This document shows positions 17,741-26,825 of a stretch of 64,000 nt of DNA, piece after piece. Below the pieces are notes generated by a model. That model was not told the origin of the DNA. It saw only the letters and a program-made list of their open reading frames with translations, and made no database searches. Origin of the DNA: Roseiarcus sp963717215 (GTDB lineage: Bacteria > Pseudomonadota > Alphaproteobacteria > Rhizobiales > Beijerinckiaceae); contig CAVQVS010000011.1 of NCBI GenBank assembly GCA_963717215.1, positions 28,839-92,838 on the forward strand. Direction: 5' to 3'. Positions within the stretch are counted from its first letter, which is position 1, and the number at the start of each line of letters is the position of its first letter. The position numbers and the translations under genes were made by a program.

Positions 17741-18582
17741 CCGTTGGCGATGAATTGGAGGCGATGCTCACGATAGAGATCGAGCACTGCCGCCGCCGTC
17801 TCTTCGATCGAACGGCGCGTCACATCGATGGCGGGCCAGCCTCGCTCCGCGAACAAACGGCGCGAAGCTGCGATCTCCTCGGCGACCGCGATGCGGTCGA
17901 CATAATCGGTCTGCGAGTCCGCGTTGAGCGACAGGAGCCGATTCTGCCGGATTTGCACAATCCGGTCAGCCGAAGCAACCAGCCCGACAACCAGTGGGCG
18001 GCGGAGATAGTCGATTGCTTTCGGCAATGGCAGGCGTGGAACGATGGGAACGTTGGCGGTCTTGTACCCACGATTGGCGAGATAAATGCTGGTCGGGGTC
18101 TTCGATGTGCGGCTCACGCCGAGTAAGACGATATCGGCATGTTCCAGATTTTCGGGCGACTGCCCGTCGTCATTGATCATGCTGAAATTGAGCGCATCGA
18201 TCCTCTTGAAATAGTCGGCGTTGAGCATGTGTTGCGCGCCGGCTCGCGGCGTATAGTTTTGTCCGAGATAGGACTTGAACAACGTCAAGATCGGCTCGAG
18301 GACAGACAGGCACGGCGAGCCGGAGGCCTCGCACCCTGCCTGAAGCCGGTTGGAAAGGTTGGAATCGACCAGCGTAAAGAGAACAATTCCCGGCGCGTTC
18401 TCGATCTCGGCGATCACGCGGTCGAGCTGGGCTGCGGTGCGCACCAGCGGATAGACATGCTCGATCGAAGCCACCCCCTGATATTGGGCGGCTGCGGCCC
18501 GCGAGGCCGCGATCAGCGTTTCGCCGGTCGAGTCCGAAACCAGATGAAGGTGGAAATAGCTGCGGCCCAACGCGGCCCCCAA
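17737..18582 (-). CDS. ppsR: Pyruvate, phosphate dikinase regulatory protein (DUF299, RP001-like)
   Basis: A 281-residue bifunctional serine/threonine kinase and phosphorylase that controls pyruvate phosphate dikinase or PEP synthase. The family start YFHLHLVSDSTGETL, the P-loop-like LLGVSRTSKTPTSIYLANRG and GYKTANVPIV are all present. It opens the minus-strand run with maf, aroE, coaE and dnaQ. In several alphaproteobacteria this gene borders the chromosome origin, which is why the upstream gap is of interest. Confidence 0.95.
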   Translation of the reverse strand: MGAALGRSYFHLHLVSDSTGETLIAASRAAAAQYQGVASIEHVYPLVRTAAQLDRVIAEIENAPGIVLFTLVDSNLSNRLQAGCEASGSPCLSVLEPILTLFKSYLGQNYTPRAGAQHMLNADYFKRIDALNFSMINDDGQSPENLEHADIVLLGVSRTSKTPTSIYLANRGYKTANVPIVPRLPLPKAIDYLRRPLVVGLVASADRIVQIRQNRLLSLNADSQTDYVDRIAVAEEIAASRRLFAERGWPAIDVTRRSIEETAAAVLDLYREHRLQFIANG

Positions 18583-19050
18583 AGGTGAAGTGCAAACGGT
18601 TATAACCAGCGGGATGGCTTGTGGACAGGCGTGTAGAATTGGAAGGCTCGACCCCGGACGCGAGCCGCCGCCCGGCTAGGTTCGTTTCACGACCCACAGC
18701 TGCGGCGCTCAGGAGAAGTTTAACCCCGCTGCGAAGACTGATAGGAATTGCGGGGATAATTAGAACACCACGCACACGGTGTTTAGAGACGGCTGGCTTT
18801 GTTAACGAAATCTTAACCACTGGGGGTTCCGCTGCGGCAGGGTCGCAGACTTGCGGGAAGTGTGACTGTTCGCCTGTCTGGATGAAATCGAATCTGCGCA
18901 AACAGCCCCCCAAAAGAGAAGAAACAGTTCAGAATCTTAATTGTATCTCTTAGAGGCTCAACCTGCCGGGATTGCGCTCGGGGAACGCAGTCCGTAGCGG
19001 GCTTGGCGTTCGAACGGCTGAGCCAACCGGCAGTGCGAGGTGAATATCGA
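18583..19050. other. Candidate chromosomal replication origin (oriC)
   Basis: A 468-base gap without a gene between divergent ppsR (leftward) and hemJ (rightward). In Caulobacter and relatives oriC lies beside the RP001-like ppsR gene, usually with hemE on the other side. Supporting signs seen here: a perfect TTAA-N7-TTAA CtrA box at 18802-18816, an AT-rich patch around 18925-18960, and imperfect DnaA-box-like words (TTATCCCCG on the minus strand at 18751-18759; CTGTCCACA on the minus strand at 18620-18628, two mismatches each from TTATCCACA). No perfect DnaA box is visible. The call is inference from position plus motifs. Confidence 0.45.
18802..18816. promoter_or_regulatory. Perfect CtrA-type box TTAA-N7-TTAA
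   Basis: The bases read TTAACGAAATCTTAA, an exact match to the CtrA consensus of two TTAA half-sites spaced by seven bases. It lies mid-way in the ppsR-hemJ gap. CtrA represses Caulobacter oriC from such sites and also acts at promoters, so this could serve either role. Confidence 0.55.
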
Positions 19051-19473
19051 ATGGTGCTTTGGGTTAAGGCTCTGCACATCATCTCTGTCATCGCCTGGAT
19101 GGCCGGAATGCTCTATCTGCCGAGGCTGTTCGTCTACCATGCCGAGGCGACCAGGGGTTCGGAGGCGTCGGAAACTTTCAAGGTCATGGAACGACGGCTT
19201 CTCAAGGCCATCGTCAATCCATCGATGATCCTCGTCTTTTTGACCGGCTTTATCCTCGTCTATCTGACCGGAGATTGGCAGGATGGCTGGTGGCAGGCGA
19301 AATTCGTTTTGGTCCTAGTCCTAGGCGGTCTGCACGGTTATTTCGCCCGCTGCGTCCGAACGTTTGCCGAGGATCGCAACGAGCGGCCCGCCCGTTTCTA
19401 TCGGTTTTTGAACGAGGCTCCGACCATCCTCATGGTTTTGATTGTGGTGCTGGCGGTGGTGAAGCCATTTTGA
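19051..19473 (+). CDS. hemJ: Protoporphyrinogen IX oxidase HemJ
   Basis: A 140-residue membrane enzyme that oxidises protoporphyrinogen IX in heme synthesis. The conserved His region LWVKALHIISVIAWMAGMLYL opens the protein, the second conserved part YHAEA follows, and four hydrophobic segments are present. The ATG at 19051 has GAGGTGA just upstream, so the longer frame from 19003 is rejected. It is followed by rho, the usual alphaproteobacterial order. hemE, often found next to it, is absent here. Confidence 0.93.
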   Translation: MVLWVKALHIISVIAWMAGMLYLPRLFVYHAEATRGSEASETFKVMERRLLKAIVNPSMILVFLTGFILVYLTGDWQDGWWQAKFVLVLVLGGLHGYFARCVRTFAEDRNERPARFYRFLNEAPTILMVLIVVLAVVKPF

Positions 19474-19716
19474 CGCCTCGGGCGAAAGGCGCCTAGCGTC
19501 ACAAAATGCCTGTTGAATAATTCCGCGAACGCGACTATGAACCGGCGCCCGTGCTTATAAACCCGGGTTCCACCTAGCGGCGCCGGATCGCCCGATCCAA
19601 CTTTCGCCGCGCGGCCTGACGCGACCAATCCTACCTCGAATCGTCAGCGCCATTACCCATCATGTCTAATGACTTTGCAGGTCCGAGGGACCGGAAGTCC
19701 GAGTAAAGGTCCGCCC

Positions 19717-20983
19717 ATGCGGGAAATGAAACTCAAGGAATTAAAGCAGAAATCGCCAACCGAACTCTTGGCGTTTGCGGAAGAGAACGACGTTGAAAAC
19801 GCGTCGATCATGCGCAAGCAGGAGCTGATGTTCGCGATCCTCAAGCAGCTCGCCAGCGTCGAGGTTCAGATCATCGGCGAGGGCGTGGTCGAGATTTTGC
19901 AGGACGGATTTGCCTTCCTGCGATCGGCCGACGCCAATTATCTTCCAGGCCCAGACGATATTTACGTGTCGCCGTCGCAAATCAGGCGGCTTGGGCTCAG
20001 AACCGGAGACACGGTCGAGGGCGTCATCCGCAGCCCGAAGGAGGGGGAACGGTATTTCGCGCTGCTCAAATGCAACGCGATCAACTTCGAGGACCCGGAA
20101 AAGACTCGGCACAAGGTCCATTTCGATAACCTGACGCCACTCTATCCCAACGAGCGTCTGAAGCTCGAAGTCGAGGATCCGACCCGAAAGGATCTCTCGG
20201 CGCGCGTCATCGACATCGTCGCGCCGATCGGCAAGGGGCAACGCGCGCTCATTGTCGCGCCGCCCCGCACCGGAAAGACGGTGCTCCTGCAGAACATCGC
20301 CCAGTCGGTCACCGCCAATCATCCGGAATGCTATCTGATCGTCCTTCTGATCGACGAGCGGCCTGAGGAAGTGACGGACATGCAGCGCTCGGTGAACGGC
20401 GAGGTCGTGTCCTCAACGTTTGACGAACCCGCGGTGCGGCACGTCCAGGTTGCCGAGATGGTGATCGAAAAAGCCAAGCGGCTGGTCGAGCACGGACGCG
20501 ATGTCGTCATCCTGCTCGATTTCGATCACCCGGCTTGGCCGCGCTTACAATACGGTCGTGCCTTCGTCCGGAAAGGTTCTGACCGGCGGCGTCGACGCCA
20601 ATGCGCTCCAACGGCCGAAACGGTTTTTCGGCGCGGCGCGGAATATCGAAGAGGGCGGGTCTATGACCATCATCGCAACCGCGTTGATCGACACCGGCTC
20701 GCGCATGGACGAAGTCATTTTCGAAGAGTTCAAGGGAACCGGCAATTCGGAAATCATCCTCGATCGCAAGGTCGCCGACAAGCGGACCTTCCCGTCAATG
20801 GATATCACCCGGTCGGGGACCCGGAAGGAAGAACTCCTTGTGCCTCCGGACATCCTGAAAAAGATGTATGTCCTGCGGCGCATCTTGAATCCGATGGGCA
20901 CGGTGGATGCGATCGAGTTCCTGCTCGGCAAGCTGCGCGAAACGAAGAGCAACGCGGGCTTCTTCGAGTCGATGAACACCTGA
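19717..20983 (+). CDS. rho: Transcription termination factor Rho (frameshift near 20521)
   Basis: RNA-dependent helicase that ends transcription, about 421 residues after repair. The ATG at 19717 starts MREMKLKELKQKSPTELL, the normal Rho N-terminus. The cold-shock-like RNA domain includes GFAFLRSADANYLPGPDDIY, and Walker A is APPRTGKTVLLQNIA. At about 20520-20522 one extra T after GAT breaks the frame. Without it the protein reads VILLDSITRLGRAYN, then GGVDANALQRPKRFFGAARN and the arginine-rich C-terminus to FFESMNT. Rho is usually indispensable in this group, so a consensus error is likelier than a true mutation. Confidence 0.94.
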
Positions 20984-21048
20984 GCCGCCGCCGATCAGCT
21001 CTCGGATAGTCCGATCTCCGTCAGTCCCTCGAAAGGAGAGGGCGTTTC

Positions 21049-21901
21049 GTGTCCCAATCATCGAAACCGACTCTCGCCGATCTGAGGGTGGAGATCGACC
21101 GAATCGATTTGCAGATGCACGAGCTCCTCATGGAGAGGGGACGTGTCATCGACCAGTTGATCGAGATCAAGACCCGTCAAGGCGGTGGTTCGGCATTTCG
21201 CCCCGCGCGGGAAGCCTCGATGATGCGGGCGCTTGTCGAGCGGCACCGGGGGCTTTTGCCGCTCGACACCGTCGAGGGCATCTGGCGGGTGATTATTTCC
21301 ACCTTCACCTACGTCCAGGCGCCGTACAGCGTCCATGTTGACGTGTCAGGCGGCGACGCCGCGATGCGGGATTCGGCGCGTTTTCACTTCGGGTTCACAA
21401 CCCCCTGCGTTCCGCATTTTGGCGCCGGTGTGGTTATCCGGGCGGTCGCGGAATCGGCCGGCGATCTGGGCATGTTCGCCGTTGACGGCGGACCTGGGGC
21501 CGGCGCCTGGTGGACGAACCTTGCATCGCGGGACGCGCCGAAGATCATCGCCCGCTTGCCCTTCGTTGAGCGCGCCGACCATCCTGCTGGCATGCCGGTG
21601 TTCGTGATCTCGAAGCCATTGGTCGATGGGACGGCGCGCGAGGTCGTGCTCGAGTCGGTTACACTCGACCGGTGGCGTCCCGATATCCCTCATGCCTTGC
21701 AAAGGATTGGCGCTGAAGCGATCGGCTCCGCAGCCACTGGAATGGGCCTTTCCCTTCTCGTCGCGCGCCCCGGCGGTATCGCCCCGGAGGCGGCAAGCGA
21801 GGCTCTGCGGTCGGTCGGGCGCCGCGGACGTTCGCGCGTCGGAGATCGGCGCGCACGCGGATCGAATTGACGCCTCGGCGTTGCGCGAGAGCGCGAATTG
21901 A
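21049..21901 (+). CDS. Chorismate mutase, AroQ domain plus C-terminal domain (frameshift near 21818)
   Basis: About 283 residues after repair. The N-terminal AroQ domain (LADLRVEIDRIDLQMHELLM, EREV-type helix with RGRVIDQLIEIK) converts chorismate to prephenate. The C-terminal two thirds look like the extra domain of alphaproteobacterial proteins annotated as chorismate mutase, not prephenate dehydratase: there is no clear dehydratase TRF motif. Near 21818 an extra G in GTCGGGC shifts the frame; without it the end reads VGAADVRASEIGAHADRI and stops at 21901. GTG at 21049 has a strong AAAGGAGAGG site. It is followed 18 bases later by hisC. Confidence 0.85.
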
Positions 21902-21919
21902 GGCTAATCGGACCCCGAC

Positions 21920-23035
21920 ATGACCTCCAATACTCCCGTACGCCCACAGCCGAGGGCGGCGATCCTCGAAATCGACCCCTATGTGCCAGGCAAGAGCCGG
22001 GTCGCGGGGCTCGACAAGGTTCACAAGCTTTCGTCCAACGAGTCTCCGCTCGGTCCCTCGCCGCGGGCGATCGAAGCGGTCAAGGCTTTGGCCGAGAGCC
22101 TCGAGCTCTATCCGGACGGCGCTTCGACCGCGCTGCGCGCGGCGATTGGCCGGCGCTATGGTCTTGATCCGTCTCGCATCATCTGCGGCAACGGGTCCGA
22201 CGAGCTCCTGGCGCTGCTCGCGCATGTCTTTCTGCACCCAGGCGAGGAAGGCCTCTATAGCCAATACGGGTTTCTGACCTATCCGATCTGCATCCGCGCC
22301 GCCGGCGGGATCCCGGTTGTCGCGGAGGAGACGGACAGAACGGCGAGCGTGGACGCGATCCTCGAAAAGGTGAGCGCCCGGACGAAAATCGTCTTTCTCG
22401 CCAACCCGAACAATCCGACCGGGACCTACGTTCCGTTTTCGGAAGTGAGGCGTCTGCACGAGGGCCTTCCGCCGCACACGCTCCTGGTGATCGACGCGGC
22501 CTACGCCGAATATGTGACCCGCAACGACTATGCGGCCGGCCTCGAATTGGCTTCGACGGCGGACAACGTTGTCGTGACCCGGACCTTCTCCAAGATCCAC
22601 GGGCTAGCCGGCCTGCGCATTGGCTGGGGCTACGGATCAGGGCACATTATCGAGGCGTTGAACCGTGTCCGCGGACCCTTCAATCTGAATGGGGCCGCCC
22701 AGGCGGCGGGCGTCGCAAGCGTGGAGGACGCGGCGCATATTGAGGGCGCGATCGCGCACAATGCGCTCTGGCTTCCCTGGCTGGCCGAGGCGATCGCCAA
22801 GCTGGGCATCGGGGTCACGCCAAGCGTCGGAAATTTTCTTTTGCTGACCTTCCCGGAAGAAGCGGGCCGAACCGCCGCGGACGCAGATGCGTTCCTGAGC
22901 GCGCGCGGTTTCATTCTTCGCGCCGTCGCGGCCTATGGCCTGCCGGATTCCTTGCGCCTGACGGTCGGCGGCGAGGAGGCCAACAGAGGCGTGGTCGCAG
23001 CGCTCGCCAAGTTCATGCGAGGCAAAGGTGATTGA
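21920..23035 (+). CDS. hisC: Histidinol-phosphate/aromatic aminotransferase (HisC family)
   Basis: A 371-residue class I/II PLP aminotransferase. Visible features are LSSNESPLGPSPRA near the start (here KLSSNESPLG), CGNGSDELLALLAHVF, FLANPNNPTGTYV, the Tyr/Asp of VIDAAYAEY, and the Schiff-base Lys in TRTFSKIHGLAGLRIGWG. The gene lies between chorismate mutase and prephenate/arogenate dehydrogenase, so it probably also transaminates prephenate or phenylpyruvate in Phe/Tyr synthesis, as is common for this cluster. Its stop overlaps the GTG start of the next gene by 8 bases. Confidence 0.94.
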   Translation: MTSNTPVRPQPRAAILEIDPYVPGKSRVAGLDKVHKLSSNESPLGPSPRAIEAVKALAESLELYPDGASTALRAAIGRRYGLDPSRIICGNGSDELLALLAHVFLHPGEEGLYSQYGFLTYPICIRAAGGIPVVAEETDRTASVDAILEKVSARTKIVFLANPNNPTGTYVPFSEVRRLHEGLPPHTLLVIDAAYAEYVTRNDYAAGLELASTADNVVVTRTFSKIHGLAGLRIGWGYGSGHIIEALNRVRGPFNLNGAAQAAGVASVEDAAHIEGAIAHNALWLPWLAEAIAKLGIGVTPSVGNFLLLTFPEEAGRTAADADAFLSARGFILRAVAAYGLPDSLRLTVGGEEANRGVVAALAKFMRGKGD

Positions 23036-23990
23036 ACGGCTAGGCGCGCCCCTGGCCGAGCCGCTCTTCGAAGAATTAGCGATTGTCGGAATAGGGCTGA
23101 TCGGCTCGTCGATCGCCCGCGCCGCGCGTCATCGCCACGCGGCCCGCCGGATCGTTCTTGCCGACTCGTCCGTTTCGGTCCTGGAGCGCGCGAAGGCCTT
23201 GGGGCTTGGCGACCTCGTCACTGACGATCTGGCTCGCGCCGTCGCCAACGCCGATTGCGTCATTCTCTGCGCGCCGGTCGGCGCCAACGAGGCGATCGGA
23301 CGCGCCATCGCGCCCGCGCTGAAGCAAGGCGCCATCGTCTCGGACGTCGGTTCGGTGAAGGGCGCTGTCATTGCGGCGCTGGCGCCTGCGCTGCCAAGTC
23401 ACGCGCGCCTTGTGCCGGCGCATCCGGTCGCGGGGACGGAGTATTCCGGCCCGGATGCCGGATTCGCGAGCCTGTTCGTCAACCGCTGGTGCATCCTCAC
23501 GCCCCCCGAAGGGACGGACGACGAGGCGGTCGAAACCTTACGGACGTTCTGGCAGGCGTTGGGGTCTCACGTCGAAATCATGAGCGCTGCGCATCACGAC
23601 CTCGTGCTGGCGATCACGAGCCACGTGCCGCATCTCATCGCCTATAACATCGTCGGCACCGCAGCCGATCTCGAAGAGGTCACCCGCTCGGAGGTTATCA
23701 AATTCTCGGCCGGCGGATTCCGCGATTTCACCCGGATCGCCTCCTCCGATCCGACCATGTGGCGCGATGTCTTTCTCCACAACAAGGACGCCGTGCTGGA
23801 GATGCTCGGCCGGTTCAACGAGGACTTGACCGCGCTGCAGAGAATGATCCGGCGCGAGGATGGCGACGGGCTGTTCGCGTTGTTCACGCGGACGCGGGCG
23901 ATAAGGCTTGGGATCGTCGCTCAGGGTCAGGAAACTGCAGCCCCGGATTTCGGCAGGCGGGCGGCGGAGACGGACGAGCCGGTTCCGTGA
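23028..23990 (+). CDS. tyrC: Prephenate/arogenate dehydrogenase
   Basis: A 320-residue NAD(P)-dependent dehydrogenase of tyrosine synthesis. The Rossmann start LAIVGIGLIGSSIARAAR is near residue 17, followed by VILCAPVGANEAI and SDVGSVKGAVI. The substrate-site His residues are in ARLVPAHPVAGTEYSG and HHDLVLAITSHVPHL. It begins with GTG at 23028 inside the hisC stop and ends in a GTGA overlap with the next gene, so translation is coupled. Whether prephenate or arogenate is preferred cannot be told. Confidence 0.93.
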   Translation: MIERLGAPLAEPLFEELAIVGIGLIGSSIARAARHRHAARRIVLADSSVSVLERAKALGLGDLVTDDLARAVANADCVILCAPVGANEAIGRAIAPALKQGAIVSDVGSVKGAVIAALAPALPSHARLVPAHPVAGTEYSGPDAGFASLFVNRWCILTPPEGTDDEAVETLRTFWQALGSHVEIMSAAHHDLVLAITSHVPHLIAYNIVGTAADLEEVTRSEVIKFSAGGFRDFTRIASSDPTMWRDVFLHNKDAVLEMLGRFNEDLTALQRMIRREDGDGLFALFTRTRAIRLGIVAQGQETAAPDFGRRAAETDEPVP

Positions 23991-24538
23991 CGTCGACCGA
24001 CGCGGCCGGGGCCGAGCCGGCCGGAAACCTCTGGGTGTTCGGCTACGGGTCGCTGATGTGGCGGCCCGGGTTCACCTATGCGCGACGATGCAAAGCGCTG
24101 TTGCGTGGCTGGCGCAGAAGCCTGTGCGTCTATTCCCATGTCCATCGGGGCTCGCCGGAACAGCCAGGACTGGTGTTGGGCCTCGATCGAGGCGGCGCTT
24201 GCCGGGGGGTGGCTTTCGAGGTCGACGCCGCGTTGCGCGAGCCAACGATCCGCTACCTTCGTGAACGCGAACAAGTGACCTCTGTCTATCTTGAGCGGGT
24301 CGCCCCTGTGACGCTCGAAGGCGGCGAGCGCGTGCTTGCTCTCACTTACGTCGCAGACCGGCTGCACGACCAGTATGCCGGACGGCTCGACCGCAAGGCG
24401 ATGCTCGAACATGTGCGCGCCGGCCAAGGGCAGTTCGGCCGTAATACGGAATATGTCCTCGAAACCTACGATCACCTCCGCGAGATCGGTGTGCGCGACA
24501 GCGATCTCGAATGGCTGAGCGCCAGACTTCGAGCCTGA
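23987..24538 (+). CDS. ChaC-like gamma-glutamylcyclotransferase
   Basis: A 183-residue protein of the ChaC family, which splits the gamma-glutamyl bond of glutathione to give 5-oxoproline. The family signature VFGYGSLMWRPGF is near residue 15. PGLVLGLDRGGACRGVAFEV follows, and the likely catalytic Glu is in YLREREQVTSVYLERVAP. The C-terminal GRNTEYVLETYDHL is typical. The GTG at 23987 overlaps the tyrC TGA, making it the last gene of the Phe/Tyr unit, although its reaction is unrelated to that pathway. Confidence 0.87.
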   Translation: MTSTDAAGAEPAGNLWVFGYGSLMWRPGFTYARRCKALLRGWRRSLCVYSHVHRGSPEQPGLVLGLDRGGACRGVAFEVDAALREPTIRYLREREQVTSVYLERVAPVTLEGGERVLALTYVADRLHDQYAGRLDRKAMLEHVRAGQGQFGRNTEYVLETYDHLREIGVRDSDLEWLSARLRA

Positions 24539-24552
24539 GGGACCCTCGGCGC

Positions 24553-24999
24553 TCAGGCCTGGGCGATCGCCAAATCGGCGACGGTCGCTTCCCGCTCGAC
24601 GGGCGACGCGGCCAGCAAATGGAGGTGGAACTCAAGGCCCGGACCAAAGGCCCCCAGATCGCGTTGAGCCTTTTCGACCACCGGTTCCGGGAAAGGTCCC
24701 GTCTCGCGCACCGATACCACGCGCCTTTGCCCGGTCATGTCGCGGACTACGCCCAGCAGCACGGCGTCGCGAAAAGCCGGACACTCCGGGGCCGGATAGA
24801 CCGAGAAGACGTAGCGCTGGCCGGAGAGGCCGACCCACGAACAAAACCGGGACGAGATCGGCATGCCGTCGAGCGCAGCCAGCGATGAGCCGCTGCGGTC
24901 ATTCCGACGATCGCTCATACCGGCGGTCCAACCGACTGCAGGCGCCTCCGCGACTCCGTAGGCCCGATCCAGCGCTTCATTCTCGTATGCCAGCGTCAT
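24553..24999 (-). CDS. Conserved-looking hypothetical protein
   Basis: A 148-residue soluble protein that I do not recognise. The ATG at 24999 (MTLAYENEALDRAYGV) is preferred to a longer frame to 25056. The core has alternating strand-like segments: SWVGLSGQRYVFSVYP, RDAVLLGVVRDMTGQRRVVSV. An acidic helix (EPVVEKAQRDLG) and a C-terminal hydrophobic part (LEFHLHLLAASP) follow. It has no signal peptide or membrane helix. It is convergent with the ChaC-like gene and 53 bases downstream of plsC on the same strand. Confidence 0.65.
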   Translation of the reverse strand: MTLAYENEALDRAYGVAEAPAVGWTAGMSDRRNDRSGSSLAALDGMPISSRFCSWVGLSGQRYVFSVYPAPECPAFRDAVLLGVVRDMTGQRRVVSVRETGPFPEPVVEKAQRDLGAFGPGLEFHLHLLAASPVEREATVADLAIAQA

Positions 25000-25052
25000 C
25001 GCCCCGACCCTGATTATTACGAGAACGTTAATAGAACAAAGAGAGACTATCG

Positions 25053-25838
25053 TCAAGGCGAACGTAGCGTTTCCTTGTCGCTATTCGCGCCTTCCGCAAC
25101 AACCGCCGTAAGCGACGGGTCCTTCGCCACCGCCTCAGCATTCAGGCGGTCGCAGGCGTTCTCGATCGTCGACTGCAGGCGTTTGGTGAATGTGACGCGG
25201 TCGAGACCGGGCTCGATAACGGGCAGGTATTCGATGACGGCGACGCCCGGGCGGCGCAGGAAACCGCGTCGGCGCCAGAAGAGCCCGGTGTTGACGGCGA
25301 CCGGGAGGCAGGGGACGTTCGCCGCTGCGTAGAGCGCCCCTGCGCCGTGCTTGTACATTGGCGGGGCGCTTGGCAGGCGCCGCGTCCCCTCCGGGTAAAT
25401 GAACACCTGTCGTCCGGCGGCGAACACAGGCTTCGCGGCGCCGGCGATTTGTTGGAGAGCCCGCCGGCCCCGCCCGCGGTCAATCGCAATCTGCTGCGAG
25501 AGGATGAGGTAGAGACCGAACAGCGGAACATAGGTAAGTTGCCGCTTGAGGATGATGGCGAAGTCAGGCGCGTATTTGAGCAGCGCGAAGGTTTCCAGAA
25601 ACGATTGATGCTTGACGGCGATCAAGACTGCGCCAGGCGGAATATTCTCGACGCCACGATATTCGAGCCTGAGCCCGCAGATCGTGTCCAGAAGCCAGAC
25701 AGAGATCGCGCCCCACAGGCGTGCGAGGGCAAAGATGGCGCGCCTGCCGAATAATATGGTGGGCAGGCCGACGATCATCAGAACCACCAGATTCAGATAG
25801 AAGAGCGCATTGAAGAGCAGCGATCGCGTTGCGAGCAT
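25053..25838 (-). CDS. plsC: 1-acyl-sn-glycerol-3-phosphate acyltransferase
   Basis: A 261-residue membrane-bound acyltransferase that makes phosphatidic acid. An N-terminal hydrophobic region (LFNALFYLNLVVLMIVGLP) anchors it. The acyltransferase motif is VKHQSFLETFALL, followed by the substrate motif FIYPEGTRRLP and PCLPVAVNTGLFW. The usual HX4D box reads H-x4-E here, an Asp-to-Glu change at a catalytic position. It lies 36 bases downstream of ftsX on the same strand, an arrangement seen in other Rhizobiales. Confidence 0.92.
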   Translation of the reverse strand: MLATRSLLFNALFYLNLVVLMIVGLPTILFGRRAIFALARLWGAISVWLLDTICGLRLEYRGVENIPPGAVLIAVKHQSFLETFALLKYAPDFAIILKRQLTYVPLFGLYLILSQQIAIDRGRGRRALQQIAGAAKPVFAAGRQVFIYPEGTRRLPSAPPMYKHGAGALYAAANVPCLPVAVNTGLFWRRRGFLRRPGVAVIEYLPVIEPGLDRVTFTKRLQSTIENACDRLNAEAVAKDPSLTAVVAEGANSDKETLRSP

Positions 25839-25874
25839 TGTTGTCGCCGGGGCTAAGGAGAGTTGATCACGCGT

Positions 25875-26825
25875 CTATTGCAACGATTGCAAATGGCGCA
25901 TCACGATCTCGCGCGAAAGAAGGCCGGTCAGCAAGGTAACCGCGGCGCAGACCACGACAAGGGCGAAATAGCCCAGGGAGCGGAGCGCGAACGAGCCGAA
26001 CATGGCCGCGATTTCCTCGCCGCCGGGCGAATGCGCCCACCAGAAGGATAGGAGCGAGGCGATGGCGAAGAAGGCGATCGCCGCCAGGCCGCCGATCAAC
26101 GCGCCGCGAAACCCCAAACGACGAAAATGCGCCTGAAACTCCTTGGCGATGAAGGCGTTCGACGCGCCGACGAGATGAAGGACTTCCACGACCTCTCGAT
26201 TGGCCGCCACTGCGCCGCGCGTGGCGAATCCGATCGCCGTGCCCATCGCCACGATCATCAGCACGAAAAGAGCGGCTGCGAGAATGACGACGCCGTCGGC
26301 CATGGCGCCGAGGCGCGCCGCCCACATCCGATGGTCGTCAAGATCGGCCTGCGGAACGTCTGAGGCGAGCGCTGAACGCAACGCCGCGAGGTCTTCGGAG
26401 CGCTGGCCGCGAAGTTGGACAGCGATAAGCCGCGGGACGGGCAGCTGACTGAGGTCGAGCCCGGCGCCGAGCCATGGCTCGAGAAGCTTCTCCGATTCGG
26501 CCCGGGAGAGCGCATGCACCGACTCGACGTCGGGCGATTTCGTGGCGATGGCGACGGCTTTGGCGACGAGGCTTTCCACATCATCGCCGGCTCGAGACTT
26601 CACCTGGATCGTCGCCTCGCGCAACACATCCGAACGCCAGGCTTGCGAAGCGTCAGCGACCAGCAGCGCCGCGCCAGCGGTCAGGCAGGCGAGAAAGGTC
26701 ATGATCGCGATCACGACGACCAGCGCGCGCCCGGCGACGGAGTCCCTCGGTATGAGCGGCGCATTGGTCTTGAACGGCGATTCCGACTCCACGGCGAGAA
26801 GGGGCTCGACGATCGGTTCGTTCAT
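25875..26825 (-). CDS. ftsX: Cell division ABC transporter permease FtsX
   Basis: A 316-residue inner-membrane protein that works with FtsE at the division septum to control peptidoglycan hydrolysis. The first transmembrane helix is near residues 35-58 (VVVIAIMTFLACLTAGAALL). A periplasmic loop with the extracellular FtsX domain follows (ATIQVKSRAGDDVESLVAKA ... LPVPRLIAVQL). Three C-terminal helices are of the FtsX permease type (VVILAAALFVLMIVAMGTAI, FRGALIGGLAAIAFFAIAS). The start overlaps the ftsE stop as ATGA. Confidence 0.93.
   Translation of the reverse strand: MNEPIVEPLLAVESESPFKTNAPLIPRDSVAGRALVVVIAIMTFLACLTAGAALLVADASQAWRSDVLREATIQVKSRAGDDVESLVAKAVAIATKSPDVESVHALSRAESEKLLEPWLGAGLDLSQLPVPRLIAVQLRGQRSEDLAALRSALASDVPQADLDDHRMWAARLGAMADGVVILAAALFVLMIVAMGTAIGFATRGAVAANREVVEVLHLVGASNAFIAKEFQAHFRRLGFRGALIGGLAAIAFFAIASLLSFWWAHSPGGEEIAAMFGSFALRSLGYFALVVVCAAVTLLTGLLSREIVMRHLQSLQ

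Noticed and set aside
18621..18953. 110-residue frame in the candidate origin region
   Set aside because: Arg/Thr-rich, no ribosome site, and it would fill the gap with the CtrA box. Treated as chance.
12300..20560. Programmed ribosomal frameshifting in fabI, dnaQ and rho
   Set aside because: No slippery heptamers or following stimulatory structures, the sites differ in sequence, and homologs are read in one frame. Sequence error is simpler.
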